Positions 1 to 8,156 of a DNA stretch of 64,000 bases are shown piece after piece. The notes below the pieces were generated by a model. That model did no database searches. It saw only the letters and a program-made list of their open reading frames with translations, and was not told the origin of the DNA. Source of the DNA: an uncultured Acetatifactor sp. (lineage in GTDB: Bacteria > Bacillota > Clostridia > Lachnospirales > Lachnospiraceae); assembly GCA_910586215.1 (NCBI GenBank), contig CAJUGH010000005.1, forward strand, positions 108,000 to 171,999. Direction: 5' to 3'. Positions within the stretch are counted from its first letter, which is position 1. Each line of letters starts with the position of its first letter. A program made the position numbers and the translations under genes.

Positions 1-158
1 CCTAGCACGGCAAGCAGAATCATTATGGAATTGCATAAAATTTCGAACTGCAGACGTTGCTGTGTGGGTATGAAGCCACAGATGTCTAAAAAAGCGATTA
101 CTATAAATACGAAAACAGATGCAAAAGTGGGAAACCAGCTTTTCCTAATATATTTCAT
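1..158 (-). CDS. Partial membrane protein, N-terminal end only
   Basis: The reverse strand opens with ATG at 158 and stays open to the window edge (52 codons). A textbook GGAGG lies at 167-171, eight bases upstream. The peptide begins MKYIRKSWFPTF and then has a hydrophobic helix (about residues 10-27), a short polar turn and the start of a second hydrophobic stretch, so it is an integral membrane protein whose remainder lies outside the window. A consensus promoter for it sits at 277-306, leaving a leader of roughly 110 nt. No family can be named from 52 residues. The plus-strand reading frame over the same bases lacks a ribosome site and is rejected. Confidence 0.6.
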   Translation of the reverse strand, partial: MKYIRKSWFPTFASVFVFIVIAFLDICGFIPTQQRLQFEILCNSIMILLAVL

Positions 159-276
159 TTTGGATTCCTCCCGTAGGTTTTCTGACAGCTATATAGTGCA
201 AAACAATGTTTTTTCATATAAGGCATCAGTTTTGTATACGAGAAACACAAATTATCATCTGAATACGTTTTTAATT

Positions 277-306
277 ATTATACTTCTTTAAATTTTCAGT
301 TGTCAA
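277..306 (-). promoter_or_regulatory. Sigma-A-type promoter for the partial membrane gene
   Basis: On the minus strand TTGACA (301-306) and TATAAT (277-282) are separated by 18 bp, a perfect match to both hexamers. It points at the ATG at 158. Confidence 0.6.
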
Positions 307-423
307 CTAAAATGTAGAAATATGTCAAAAATTGATTGAGGGAATAGAGTTTAGCCATTTATTAGGGAAATGACAGACGTTAAATGGGAAAAGCCAGGTA
401 TCTGTTGAAAAGGAAGTGGTTGC

Positions 424-452
424 TTGTAAAATCAGTGGTTTTATGGTAATAT
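424..452 (+). promoter_or_regulatory. Promoter of the Uma2-family gene
   Basis: TTGTAA (424-429) and TAATAT (447-452) lie 17 bp apart, with a TG at 444-445 giving an extended -10. The start codon is 64 bases downstream. The rest of the 159-516 gap is A+T rich and holds only this and the divergent promoter. Confidence 0.45.
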
Positions 453-516
453 GAAAATATGGAAATGAAAGGGAAAGCAGGTACTGTTAACATACTTCGA
501 AAGGAGTTGAAAGGGA

Positions 517-1059
517 ATGGATGCAGCGAGAAAGCTAAAATCTTATACAATGGATGACATCTATAATCTGCCAGATGGACAAAGGGCAGAACTGATGGAT
601 GGTGAATTATACATGATGGCTGCACCGGGTAGAATTCATCAAAAAGTTGTGATGGAATTGTCGTTTAGAATAAGAGAATATATTGGAAGGAACAATGGAG
701 GCTGCGAAGTGTACCCTTCTCCTTTTGCTGTATTTCTCAATGCTGATGATAAGACTTATCTGGAACCAGATATATCAGTTGTCTGCGACAAAAATAAACT
801 CACGGATAAAGGATGCAATGGAGCACCAGACTGGATTATAGAAGTTGTTTCTTCTGCAAGTAAACGAATGGACTATTATAGAAAGCTCTTTCAATACCGA
901 ACAGCAGGCGTTAGGGAATATTGGATTACGGATCCGGATAAGCAGCGAGTTACGGTCTACAATTTTGAACATGATACAATTGAGGAATATTCATTTTCTG
1001 ACAAAGTAAAAGCCGGGATATATGAAGACTTTGAAATAGATTTTGCAGAATTGAAATAG
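517..1059 (+). CDS. Uma2 family (DUF820) PD-(D/E)XK endonuclease-like protein
   Basis: A 180-residue protein of the usual length for Uma2/DUF820, a restriction-endonuclease-fold family of mostly unknown role. Diagnostic blocks are visible: an early polar strand ending in ELMDGELY (about 26-33), the acidic LEPDISVV motif near residue 87, PDWIIEVVS near 107, then the helix with K.FQYRTAGVREYW. These supply the D and E residues expected of the PD-(D/E)XK site. The start follows a ribosome site (GAAAGGAG, about ten bases upstream). It stands alone between its own promoter and the next short reading frame. Family assignment is solid; cellular function is unknown. Confidence 0.85.
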   Translation: MDAARKLKSYTMDDIYNLPDGQRAELMDGELYMMAAPGRIHQKVVMELSFRIREYIGRNNGGCEVYPSPFAVFLNADDKTYLEPDISVVCDKNKLTDKGCNGAPDWIIEVVSSASKRMDYYRKLFQYRTAGVREYWITDPDKQRVTVYNFEHDTIEEYSFSDKVKAGIYEDFEIDFAELK

Positions 1060-1152
1060 ATCATCTACAAGGGCGAAAAGGTATAACTTGAAAAAACTGG
1101 CGAAAAAAAGTGCAAAAAAACAAAAGAAAATAAGAGACTACTTTTGGATAAT

Positions 1153-1305
1153 ATGCAGCCCGGTGTGTGGTACAAGGCATCAGACTTTGAAGAGATTGTC
1201 TCTGTGAAAGAGTCCCGTATAAAGGAACTGTTGAGAGAATTGACGCAGCAGGGAGAGATAGAAACAAAGGGAAGTACGAAGGGGAAAATGTATAGAAAGT
1301 ACTAA
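1153..1305 (+). CDS. Short winged-helix-like ORF, possibly a gene remnant
   Basis: A 50-codon frame starting MQPGVWYKASDF and ending KGKMYRKY. It has the composition and spacing of a C-terminal winged-helix domain (helix with SRIKELLRELTQQGEIE, then a strand pair with GSTKGKMYRKY). The frame stays open upstream to a stop at 1084 without a convincing start or ribosome site, so it may be the tail of a lost larger DNA-binding protein. It lies 48 bases before the large NTPase gene and could be transcribed with it. Function cannot be assigned. Confidence 0.4.
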   Translation: MQPGVWYKASDFEEIVSVKESRIKELLRELTQQGEIETKGSTKGKMYRKY

Positions 1306-1353
1306 GGAAATAACAGAATAACCCAGCGAAAGGAAAGGGAGGAACCTGAGCAG

Positions 1354-4300
1354 ATGAACCAGGATTTGGCACAGCGCATGGAACTGGAACCATGCATCCT
1401 AATGACGGGGAAAAACGATACACATTTTAGCCAGGACGTCATGGATTACAGATGGAACATGATAGTCACCACCAGTTGTGAACTGAAATACTCCGTGGCC
1501 TATAAAAATGAGGACAGGATGGTACGGGACATCTTCGATGCCGCGGACATGCAGGCCAACATGCTGAACCGCAGGAATCTCCATGTCATCCGGCTCTGTG
1601 GGGAGAAGGAACTGGAAGAGGATGCAGACGAATTTGAGAAGGAAGACTACGTGGAGCATGCGGCAAAAATGCTGGAGAAGGTCACGGGGATCATCCGGCA
1701 GGGCGGCATCCTGGTCATAGAGGATTTCCAGGAGGATATCATATCCCACCAGGTCATGCGCAGGGCCTTCAAGAACCTGTATGAGGGCCAGAAGCAGGTC
1801 TATTTCTTCCGCTGTCCCAGTCCGGATAAATATGTCAGTGACTTGATAAGACGTGGCATCGCCCAGGCTTTCCCAGAGAGCTTTAACGACTATTTCCAGC
1901 AGAACCTGCTGGAGGAGGACTGGGACTACGGGGAAAGGGAAGGGAAGTCATTCCGTTTCTATGTAGATGCAGGAAAAAAGGACAGAGCAGACGCAGGAAA
2001 TAAAGACAAAGCAGATGCAGGATACAGGGACAAGGCGGCACAGAAGGAGACAATTGTAGAAATAGGGAAAAGCGAACTGCTGGAGACGGAAAGCTTTGCC
2101 CAGCTGCTCCACATAGACTTGATGCGGGAAGTCCGGATTCCCAATGGGATGAAAACAGATTATTTTTACACATTTTTGAAGAATAGTATCCGCGGCCCCC
2201 AGTGGTTCGGGTATGAATATGGGTTTAACCTGCACCGCGCTTTCGAGGAGGATCTTTACAAAAAGGTAAAGAAAGGCCTGGAAAATGTGGGTCGCCAGAA
2301 CAATAAGCCGCTGCTTCTGACAGGGCAGACAGGGACGGGCAAAAGCATTGCCATCGGGGCCCTGGCCAGGAGAATCTTCTGGGAGAAGAAATATCCGGTG
2401 ATCTTTATCAATGACCCGGAGATTAATTTCTATGCGGATGTCCAGCACAGGCAGAAGCAGACACAGAGGCGGGATTCCTCGGCTTTCAAGGCATTGGACA
2501 ACCTGCTGGAGATACTGGACAATAAAGGGGCAAAGGCCACCCTGATTATCTGGGATTCTGCCAGTCACTGCTCTGAGAGGAAGAAATTTTATGGGCTGTA
2601 CCAGGCGCTTCTGGCCCGGGGACGCAAGATCTATATGGTGGGAACTTCCTATGAGATGAACCGGGAGCAGCCTGCAGGTGATGTGGATGTGGAGGACGAG
2701 GATAGCCTTTATAAACGTAAAATCGTATATTGTGAAGCAAAGAAGGAAATTACGGACGAGATAGAGCAGCTTCGGAAGATTCTGACAGAGGAATGTAAGA
2801 TGCCAGAGCAGGAGGCAGAAGAGATCCTGCACAAATATTCCCGTGGTGACAGTAGTTTCCTAGTCCTGCTCTATCAGATCTTCGAGGTACTGCGGGGGGG
2901 CCTGTCCCGTGGGGTAAGCCGGGAAGCCTACAGCACCCTGCGGGAGATCGAGGCACAGAGGGCAGGGAATGCGGAGGACGGGGTGAGCAATCTCTTTTCC
3001 TATGCGCTTGGGAAGGTTGGGAAAGAGCTGGAAGCCGCCGGGCTTGGCGGTGCCATCCGTAGTGCGTCAGAGCTTCGCAGGGAAGAACTGCAGCTTGCCA
3101 GCGATGATTTCATCAGATGTGTAGCCGTGTGCAGCCTCTTTAAACTGAAGATGCCCTATGACATGGCATTGCGGATACTGGGGACATACCATCCTGAAAT
3201 TATAAGGGTGCTGGCGCGTTCAGCCTTTTTTGTGATATCAGAAGATTTCCACGGGAACCAGGAGATCTCCATCCGGACACCCCTGGAAGCACAGATGTTC
3301 CTCAATGCGGAGAAGATAGGCACAGGGATGCAGGTTGGGTACATCCAGACGATCCTGGGCCATCTGAATCCCGGAGGCGAATACGGTCAGCAGAAGGAAG
3401 TAAGGCTCTGTGAGAACCTGGTTCGGATCATAGGGCCCAACAATGTCCAGTACGGGAACCGATATCGGAACAACTATGAGGAAATCATCCAGAAGCTGAG
3501 GCAGTTGCGGGAAGAAGAGGGAATATGGGAACCCATCCTGGTGATCCAGGAGATCGTGTATATCCGGGAGTACTATGGGAGGAATAGGGATACCTGGAGA
3601 AGCGATGCTGACAGGATAGAGTGGCTTGGACGGGCGCTGGATATCGCAGACCAGATCCTAATCAAGGCAGAACATACAGGTATGTCGGTTGGCACCAGGA
3701 ATTCGATCATTGTGGAAGCGGCCAACAGCAAGCTCCTGCTGTGCGAACTGCGGGACACGAGAGATCCTGTGCTGTACCGGGAACTGCGCAGGGACCTGCG
3801 GGAGATCATTCGTTATGACAACCAGCCTTTCCATGCGTATGTCACCTTGCTGAAGGGATCCAGGATTGAATATGAAAAGGAGCCGGAGGGGATCCGCAAG
3901 CTGGAACTGTTAGAGACAATGTGTTCGGCCGTGGATGAGATCAAGCTGGAGAATCCGGATATTGCAGATTCCCGGTATTTCCAGAGCCAGGTGACAGTGA
4001 TCTATGGCTATCTTCAGGATACCATGATCGTGGCCTCCTATGTGGATGAGTTGGCAGACAATGGCTCTGCGGCCGGCATCTATGCCATGGCCCGGCAGCG
4101 TCTGCAGAATGGCGATATTGATTTCCGGCTTGGCATCCAGAATAAAGAGCAGAAGGAAATATGCCAGGCCGTATACGAATTGCTCTGCCAGGACAAATAT
4201 CATATGGTCGTCACCTACAGTGAACCCTGCCAGTACATGCTCTTGAATATCCTGTGGCTGATGCATAATGAGAAACCGATCTACCAGAAGGGAGAATGCT

Positions 4301-4761
4301 GGCATACCTCCATTAGCCGGGATGTATGGGAAGAGCTTCTGGCAATCTGTACCAATTACCAGGACAATTTCAGCAATGACTCCGTGGGGGCCTACAGGGT
4401 GAACAAGAATATCCAGTATATGCGGGCCTTATGCCAGGCCCAGGTGGGGCAGTATACGGAATGCCTGGCAACCCTGCGGGACATGGAGGAGGATTCCACG
4501 GCCGGCATTGGAAGGGTCATGACAAAGCATATGATATGCGATGAGACAGGCAATACGGTGAAATTTTCCGGCCGGATCAAAAGCTATGACGCGGCAAAAC
4601 GGGAAGGACAGATGGCGGTTGATGAATTTGGAAAATATGCGCTCTATTTTCATGGTCCCCACCTGCATACCTCTGATTTTACGGAAGGCCGGGTCTTTGA
4701 CGACCTGGAAATAGGCCTGTGTGATGTATCTGTGAAGGTGTACAGGGGAACAGAGGGGTGA
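1354..4761 (+). CDS. Giant P-loop NTPase with SIR2-like N-terminus and cold-shock-like C-terminus
   Basis: 1135 residues. Residues about 10-190 resemble a diverged SIR2-like Rossmann domain: MIVTTSCE and HVIRLCGE sit where such proteins carry TTNYD and KLHG, so the classical catalytic Asn, Asp and His are not evident. A Walker A GQTGTGKS is at 324-331, Walker B LIIWDS at 397-402, and a sensor-like strand IYMVGTS at 426-432, as in STAND/AAA-type ATPases. A long helical region follows, and the last 65 residues (KFSGRIKSYDAAKREGQMA onward) read as a cold-shock/OB-like nucleic-acid fold. The stop overlaps the next gene by 4 bp (GTGA), implying translational coupling. A G7 tract at 2894-2900 is in frame. 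By analogy with SIR2-STAND proteins a defence or stress-sensing role is plausible but inferred. Confidence 0.7.
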   Translation: MNQDLAQRMELEPCILMTGKNDTHFSQDVMDYRWNMIVTTSCELKYSVAYKNEDRMVRDIFDAADMQANMLNRRNLHVIRLCGEKELEEDADEFEKEDYVEHAAKMLEKVTGIIRQGGILVIEDFQEDIISHQVMRRAFKNLYEGQKQVYFFRCPSPDKYVSDLIRRGIAQAFPESFNDYFQQNLLEEDWDYGEREGKSFRFYVDAGKKDRADAGNKDKADAGYRDKAAQKETIVEIGKSELLETESFAQLLHIDLMREVRIPNGMKTDYFYTFLKNSIRGPQWFGYEYGFNLHRAFEEDLYKKVKKGLENVGRQNNKPLLLTGQTGTGKSIAIGALARRIFWEKKYPVIFINDPEINFYADVQHRQKQTQRRDSSAFKALDNLLEILDNKGAKATLIIWDSASHCSERKKFYGLYQALLARGRKIYMVGTSYEMNREQPAGDVDVEDEDSLYKRKIVYCEAKKEITDEIEQLRKILTEECKMPEQEAEEILHKYSRGDSSFLVLLYQIFEVLRGGLSRGVSREAYSTLREIEAQRAGNAEDGVSNLFSYALGKVGKELEAAGLGGAIRSASELRREELQLASDDFIRCVAVCSLFKLKMPYDMALRILGTYHPEIIRVLARSAFFVISEDFHGNQEISIRTPLEAQMFLNAEKIGTGMQVGYIQTILGHLNPGGEYGQQKEVRLCENLVRIIGPNNVQYGNRYRNNYEEIIQKLRQLREEEGIWEPILVIQEIVYIREYYGRNRDTWRSDADRIEWLGRALDIADQILIKAEHTGMSVGTRNSIIVEAANSKLLLCELRDTRDPVLYRELRRDLREIIRYDNQPFHAYVTLLKGSRIEYEKEPEGIRKLELLETMCSAVDEIKLENPDIADSRYFQSQVTVIYGYLQDTMIVASYVDELADNGSAAGIYAMARQRLQNGDIDFRLGIQNKEQKEICQAVYELLCQDKYHMVVTYSEPCQYMLLNILWLMHNEKPIYQKGECWHTSISRDVWEELLAICTNYQDNFSNDSVGAYRVNKNIQYMRALCQAQVGQYTECLATLRDMEEDSTAGIGRVMTKHMICDETGNTVKFSGRIKSYDAAKREGQMAVDEFGKYALYFHGPHLHTSDFTEGRVFDDLEIGLCDVSVKVYRGTEG

Positions 4762-5558
4762 ATATGGACAAGAAGATAGAGAAAATTGTGGAAGCCGTAC
4801 ACTGCCTCTGTAAGAGTCTGAACCTGTTTGAAAGGTATCTGCCCAAGAAGACGGAAGGGAAGACACAGGAGGCCCTGTTCTGGCGGGATGTTACCAATAT
4901 CTATGGCCTGTTCTGTGACTGTGACAGGATACAGGTCAAGGAAAAGGAGAGCCTGTTCGGCCTGTTCGAGAAGCATTCCTTGATCAGCAGAAGGCAGCAT
5001 CAGGACATCCGGGATTTTTACGGGACGGTCTCGGCACTGCGTGCCTGGTTCTGCCATAATTATGACCAGGAAAAGTATTATACCAGGAGGAAGGCGGCAG
5101 TCCTGCAGCGCTTTCTGCGGGAAATTACCACTTCGGGTGAGGTGCCTTCGGATCCGGAGGGGATGGACTGGGCACTGGCAGATACCTACATCCGGAGACG
5201 GTTCGAGGAGTACCTGGATCTGCTGGCAGATGTGATGGGGAAAATAGAAGCCTCTGCCTGCCGGGAGCAGATCCGGGACCAGTGGTGCGTGCTGTATGCA
5301 AAGGCCCTGTTCCATGACCGGGAACTGCTGGACAATGTCCTGGCAGAAGAATACGAATACCATTGTGTGGACCTGGGCATTCCCCCGCGGAGAGTGGGGG
5401 AAAAGACCCAGAAGATGCGGCAGAGTCTGGAGGAAAAAGGATATTCCTATGCGGATATACAGAAAAGCATCCTGGACAATGCAGACCGGGCGATTTCCGC
5501 CAGTGAAATCGTGCGGGACAGCATTCGGCGCTATGACCTGGAGAGCCTTGTGGGGTAG
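4758..5558 (+). CDS. Helical partner protein coupled to the large NTPase
   Basis: A 266-residue, highly charged, almost entirely helical soluble protein that I do not recognise. The GTG start at 4758 overlaps the preceding stop (GTGA); an ATG two codons later is an alternative. There is no signal peptide or membrane segment. Residues about 1-130 read like a helical bundle rich in aromatic and Cys residues (VHCLCKSLNLFERY, AWFCHNYDQ); the C-terminal half (YSYADIQKSILDNADRAISA) is also helical. Position and overlap argue that it works with the NTPase, perhaps as a regulator or adaptor. No catalytic motif is visible. Confidence 0.65.
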   Translation: MNMDKKIEKIVEAVHCLCKSLNLFERYLPKKTEGKTQEALFWRDVTNIYGLFCDCDRIQVKEKESLFGLFEKHSLISRRQHQDIRDFYGTVSALRAWFCHNYDQEKYYTRRKAAVLQRFLREITTSGEVPSDPEGMDWALADTYIRRRFEEYLDLLADVMGKIEASACREQIRDQWCVLYAKALFHDRELLDNVLAEEYEYHCVDLGIPPRRVGEKTQKMRQSLEEKGYSYADIQKSILDNADRAISASEIVRDSIRRYDLESLVG

Positions 5559-5730
5559 TTGGTATCAATACTTATGGTTCTGAATTCCTATGTGCCATTG
5601 GCACTACCAGGCATGGATCCGGGAGCTTCATCGGGGGAAAAGGATTTCATTGCATTTCCCTGTAATTGCTGGTATCATATCTTTATCTTGCAAATTTGAT
5701 GCCCCGTCAGCTTGCTGTGGGGTTGTGCTT

Positions 5731-5844
5731 TCTTTTGATATTGTGGAATTTGATAAGGGGATTAAGGTCGAATTACAGAAAGAAATTGACAAGGATGGTA
5801 TTGTAATCTATGAGAAAGCAGATAATCTAGAGAATCACAAGAAA
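5731..5844 (+). pseudogene. Remnant of a nucleotidyltransferase C-terminus
   Basis: The reading frame running into fnlA contains SFDIVEFDKGIKVELQKEI followed by DKDGIVIYEKADN. This resembles the C-terminal strand and helix of small MNT/KNTase-type nucleotidyltransferases (a DLVEFDKG-like strand, then a lysine/glutamate-rich helix and a VVIYE-like strand). No N-terminal GSxxxG...DxD part and no start or stop of its own is present, so it looks like a decayed fragment. The 5559-5865 gap otherwise contains only a weak promoter candidate. Confidence 0.35.
5786..5814 (+). promoter_or_regulatory. Weak promoter candidate for fnlABC
   Basis: A perfect TTGACA (5786-5791) is followed after 17 bp by TATGAG (5809-5814), a poor -10. 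It lies within the nucleotidyltransferase remnant, about 50 bases before the fnlA start, and is the only candidate I see in the gap. Confidence 0.3.
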
Positions 5845-5865
5845 CAAACCAGACGGAGGACAACC

Positions 5866-6909
5866 ATGTTTACAGACAAAACCTTACTCATTACCGGTGG
5901 TACCGGATCTTTTGGCAACGCCGTACTCAACCGTTTCCTGGCTACTGACATCGGGGAGATCCGCATCTTCTCCCGGGATGAACTGAAGCAGGACGACATG
6001 CGCCATCTCTACCAGCGGGAGTATCCCGAATACAGCAACAAACTGAAATTTTATATTGGTGATGTCCGGGATCCCCAGAGTATCGCCAAGGCCATGCACG
6101 GGGTAGACTTCATCTTCCATGCCGCTGCCTTAAAACAGGTGCCCTCCTGCGAATTTTTCCCCATAGAGGCGGTGAAGACCAATGTGTTTGGCACGGAGAA
6201 TGTACTCCAGTGCGCCGTGGATGCGGGGGTGAAGAAGGTCATCTGCCTGTCCACGGATAAGGCGGCCTACCCGGTCAATGCCATGGGCACCTCCAAGGCC
6301 ATGATGGAGAAAGTGATCGTGGCCAAGGCCAGGACAGTCTCCCCCCAGGAGACAAGCATCTGCTGTACCAGGTATGGCAATGTGCTCTGTTCCAGGGGCT
6401 CCGTGGTACCATTATTCATCAGCCAGATCAAGGAAGGGAAGCCGCTGACCCTCACGGATCCGTCCATGACCCGGTTCGTCATGTCCCTGGAGGAGGCCGT
6501 GGAACTGGTGGTCTATGCCTTCCAGAATGCCGAGAGCGGGGATATCATGGTACAGAAGGCACCTGCCTGCACCATCGGGGTGCTGGCCCAGGCGGTAAAG
6601 GAGTTGTTCCATGCAGACAATGAGATCAAAGTCATCGGCATCCGCCACGGGGAGAAGATGTATGAGACACTGCTGACCAACGAGGAGTGTGCCCATGCCA
6701 TTGACATGGGGCATTTTTACCGGGTGCCTGCGGATAAGCGTGACTTGAATTATGATAAGTATTTTACGGATGGCAATTTGAAGCGGACGGAATTATCGGA
6801 GTTTAACTCGAATAATACCACCTTGATGGATGTGGAACAGGTGAAGGAGAAGCTGCTGACCCTGTCCTATATCCGGGATGAGATTGGGGAGTGGGAGAAA
6901 GCGAGATGA
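5866..6909 (+). CDS. fnlA: UDP-GlcNAc 4,6-dehydratase/5-epimerase (FnlA/CapE/WbjB)
   Basis: A 347-residue extended SDR enzyme, the first step from UDP-GlcNAc to UDP-N-acetyl-L-fucosamine (product: UDP-2-acetamido-2,6-dideoxy-L-arabino-hexos-4-ulose). The NAD-binding GGTGSFG is at 11-17 and STDK at 129-132. The position of the classical catalytic Tyr reads M140 in MGTSK, which is typical of CapE/FnlA and separates it from PseB. ATG at 5866 is preceded by GGAGGA; longer in-frame upstream starts run through the nucleotidyltransferase remnant and are rejected. It overlaps fnlB by 4 bp (ATGA). Its product is also the substrate of PseC, and no separate pseB is present, so it may feed both pathways. 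Confidence 0.92.
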   Translation: MFTDKTLLITGGTGSFGNAVLNRFLATDIGEIRIFSRDELKQDDMRHLYQREYPEYSNKLKFYIGDVRDPQSIAKAMHGVDFIFHAAALKQVPSCEFFPIEAVKTNVFGTENVLQCAVDAGVKKVICLSTDKAAYPVNAMGTSKAMMEKVIVAKARTVSPQETSICCTRYGNVLCSRGSVVPLFISQIKEGKPLTLTDPSMTRFVMSLEEAVELVVYAFQNAESGDIMVQKAPACTIGVLAQAVKELFHADNEIKVIGIRHGEKMYETLLTNEECAHAIDMGHFYRVPADKRDLNYDKYFTDGNLKRTELSEFNSNNTTLMDVEQVKEKLLTLSYIRDEIGEWEKAR

Positions 6910-8024
6910 AAGTCTTAGTCACCGGTGCTGCCGGTTTTATCGGCAGGAATTTAATCACAGAACTACAGCGGCAGGAAGGCGTCAGCGTCCTGCCCTATGA
7001 GGTGGATACACCCCGGGAACTTCTGGACCAGTATTGTGCAGAATGTGATTTCGTCTACAACCTGGCAGGGGTCAACCGCCCGGAGCATGTGGAAGAATTC
7101 ATGGAAGGGAATTTTGGCTTTGCCACCACTCTTGTGGACACACTGAAGCGCCATGGCAACAACTGTCCTATCATGAATTCCTCCTCCATCCAGGCCGCCC
7201 TGGAGAATCCTTATGGCCAGAGCAAGAAGGCGGGGGAGGACATGCTGTATGCCTATGGACAGGAGGTGGGTGCGCCCATTTACACCTATCGCTTCCCCAA
7301 TGTCTTCGGTAAATGGTGCCGGCCCAATTACAACAGCGCCGTGGCTACTTTTTGTCATAATATTGCCCATGGGCTGCCCATCCAGGTGAACGACAGAAGC
7401 ACGGTGATGCATCTGGTCTATATTGATGATGTGGTGGAGGAACTGCTGCAGGCCCTGGACCGTCATCCCCATGTGAACAGTGATGGCTACTGCTATGTAC
7501 CTGTGGTACATGAGGCTACCCTGGGCGAGATCGTGAACCTGCTGTACAGCTTCCGGGAAAGCAGGCAGAACCTGATGATCCCGGATATGACCGCGGGCAG
7601 CTTTGAGAAAAAATTGTACAGCACTTACTTGAGTTACCTGCCGGAAGACCAGTTTTCCTATCCGCTTCTCATGCACGAGGATGCCCGGGGAAGCTTTACG
7701 GAGATACTGAAAAGTGCAGACCGGGGCCAGGTTTCCATCAATATCTCAAAGCCGGGGATCACCAAGGGAGACCACTGGCATCACACCAAGAATGAGAAAT
7801 TTATAGTGGTCAGCGGCAGGGGCCTGATCCGGTTCCGGAAGCATGGCAGTAAAGAGATCCTGGAGTATCCTGTCAGTGGGGACAGGCTGGAGGTGGTGGA
7901 TATTCCCACCGGCTATACCCACTCCATTGTAAATCTGGGGGATACCGATATGGTGACACTGATGTGGTGCAATGAGTGCTTTAACCCGGGCAGGCCGGAT
8001 ACCATATATGAGGCTGTAGAGTAG
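6906..8024 (+). CDS. fnlB: UDP-4-keto-sugar epimerase/reductase with cupin domain (FnlB/CapF/WbjC)
   Basis: 372 residues, the bifunctional second enzyme of UDP-L-FucNAc synthesis. The N-terminal SDR half carries GAAGFIG at 7-13 and the YxxxK pair Y103/K107. The C-terminal third is a cupin with the metal-binding GDHWHHTKNEKF at 288-299 and a later histidine in GYTHS. In CapF the cupin catalyses C3 epimerisation and the SDR half the C4 reduction. The start is taken at the ATG inside the ATGA overlap with fnlA; an ATG five codons upstream is less likely. Length and domain order match the family. Confidence 0.92.
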   Translation: MKVLVTGAAGFIGRNLITELQRQEGVSVLPYEVDTPRELLDQYCAECDFVYNLAGVNRPEHVEEFMEGNFGFATTLVDTLKRHGNNCPIMNSSSIQAALENPYGQSKKAGEDMLYAYGQEVGAPIYTYRFPNVFGKWCRPNYNSAVATFCHNIAHGLPIQVNDRSTVMHLVYIDDVVEELLQALDRHPHVNSDGYCYVPVVHEATLGEIVNLLYSFRESRQNLMIPDMTAGSFEKKLYSTYLSYLPEDQFSYPLLMHEDARGSFTEILKSADRGQVSINISKPGITKGDHWHHTKNEKFIVVSGRGLIRFRKHGSKEILEYPVSGDRLEVVDIPTGYTHSIVNLGDTDMVTLMWCNECFNPGRPDTIYEAVE

Positions 8025-8156
8025 ATAAGACAGTCTTACCAGAGGGATCATATGCAATATATAGGATAGAGAAATTGCCATCCTGCAACGGATAAGTGGA
8101 CATGGTATTTATGGCCTGTTGGCAGTTCCTGGCAGGGATTCATGGGAGAAAGAAAA

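Noticed and set aside
25..291. Plus-strand 88-residue frame at the window start
   Set aside because: No ribosome site and unnatural composition; the minus strand offers a membrane protein start with GGAGG and a consensus promoter over the same bases.
1948..2832. Long minus-strand frame inside the NTPase gene
   Set aside because: Antisense shadow of a strongly supported coding sequence; Cys/Leu/Pro-rich without family motifs.
5590..5865. N-terminal extension of fnlA back to 5590
   Set aside because: The family N-terminus begins at MFTDKTLLITGG with GGAGGA before it; the extension contains a nucleotidyltransferase fragment.
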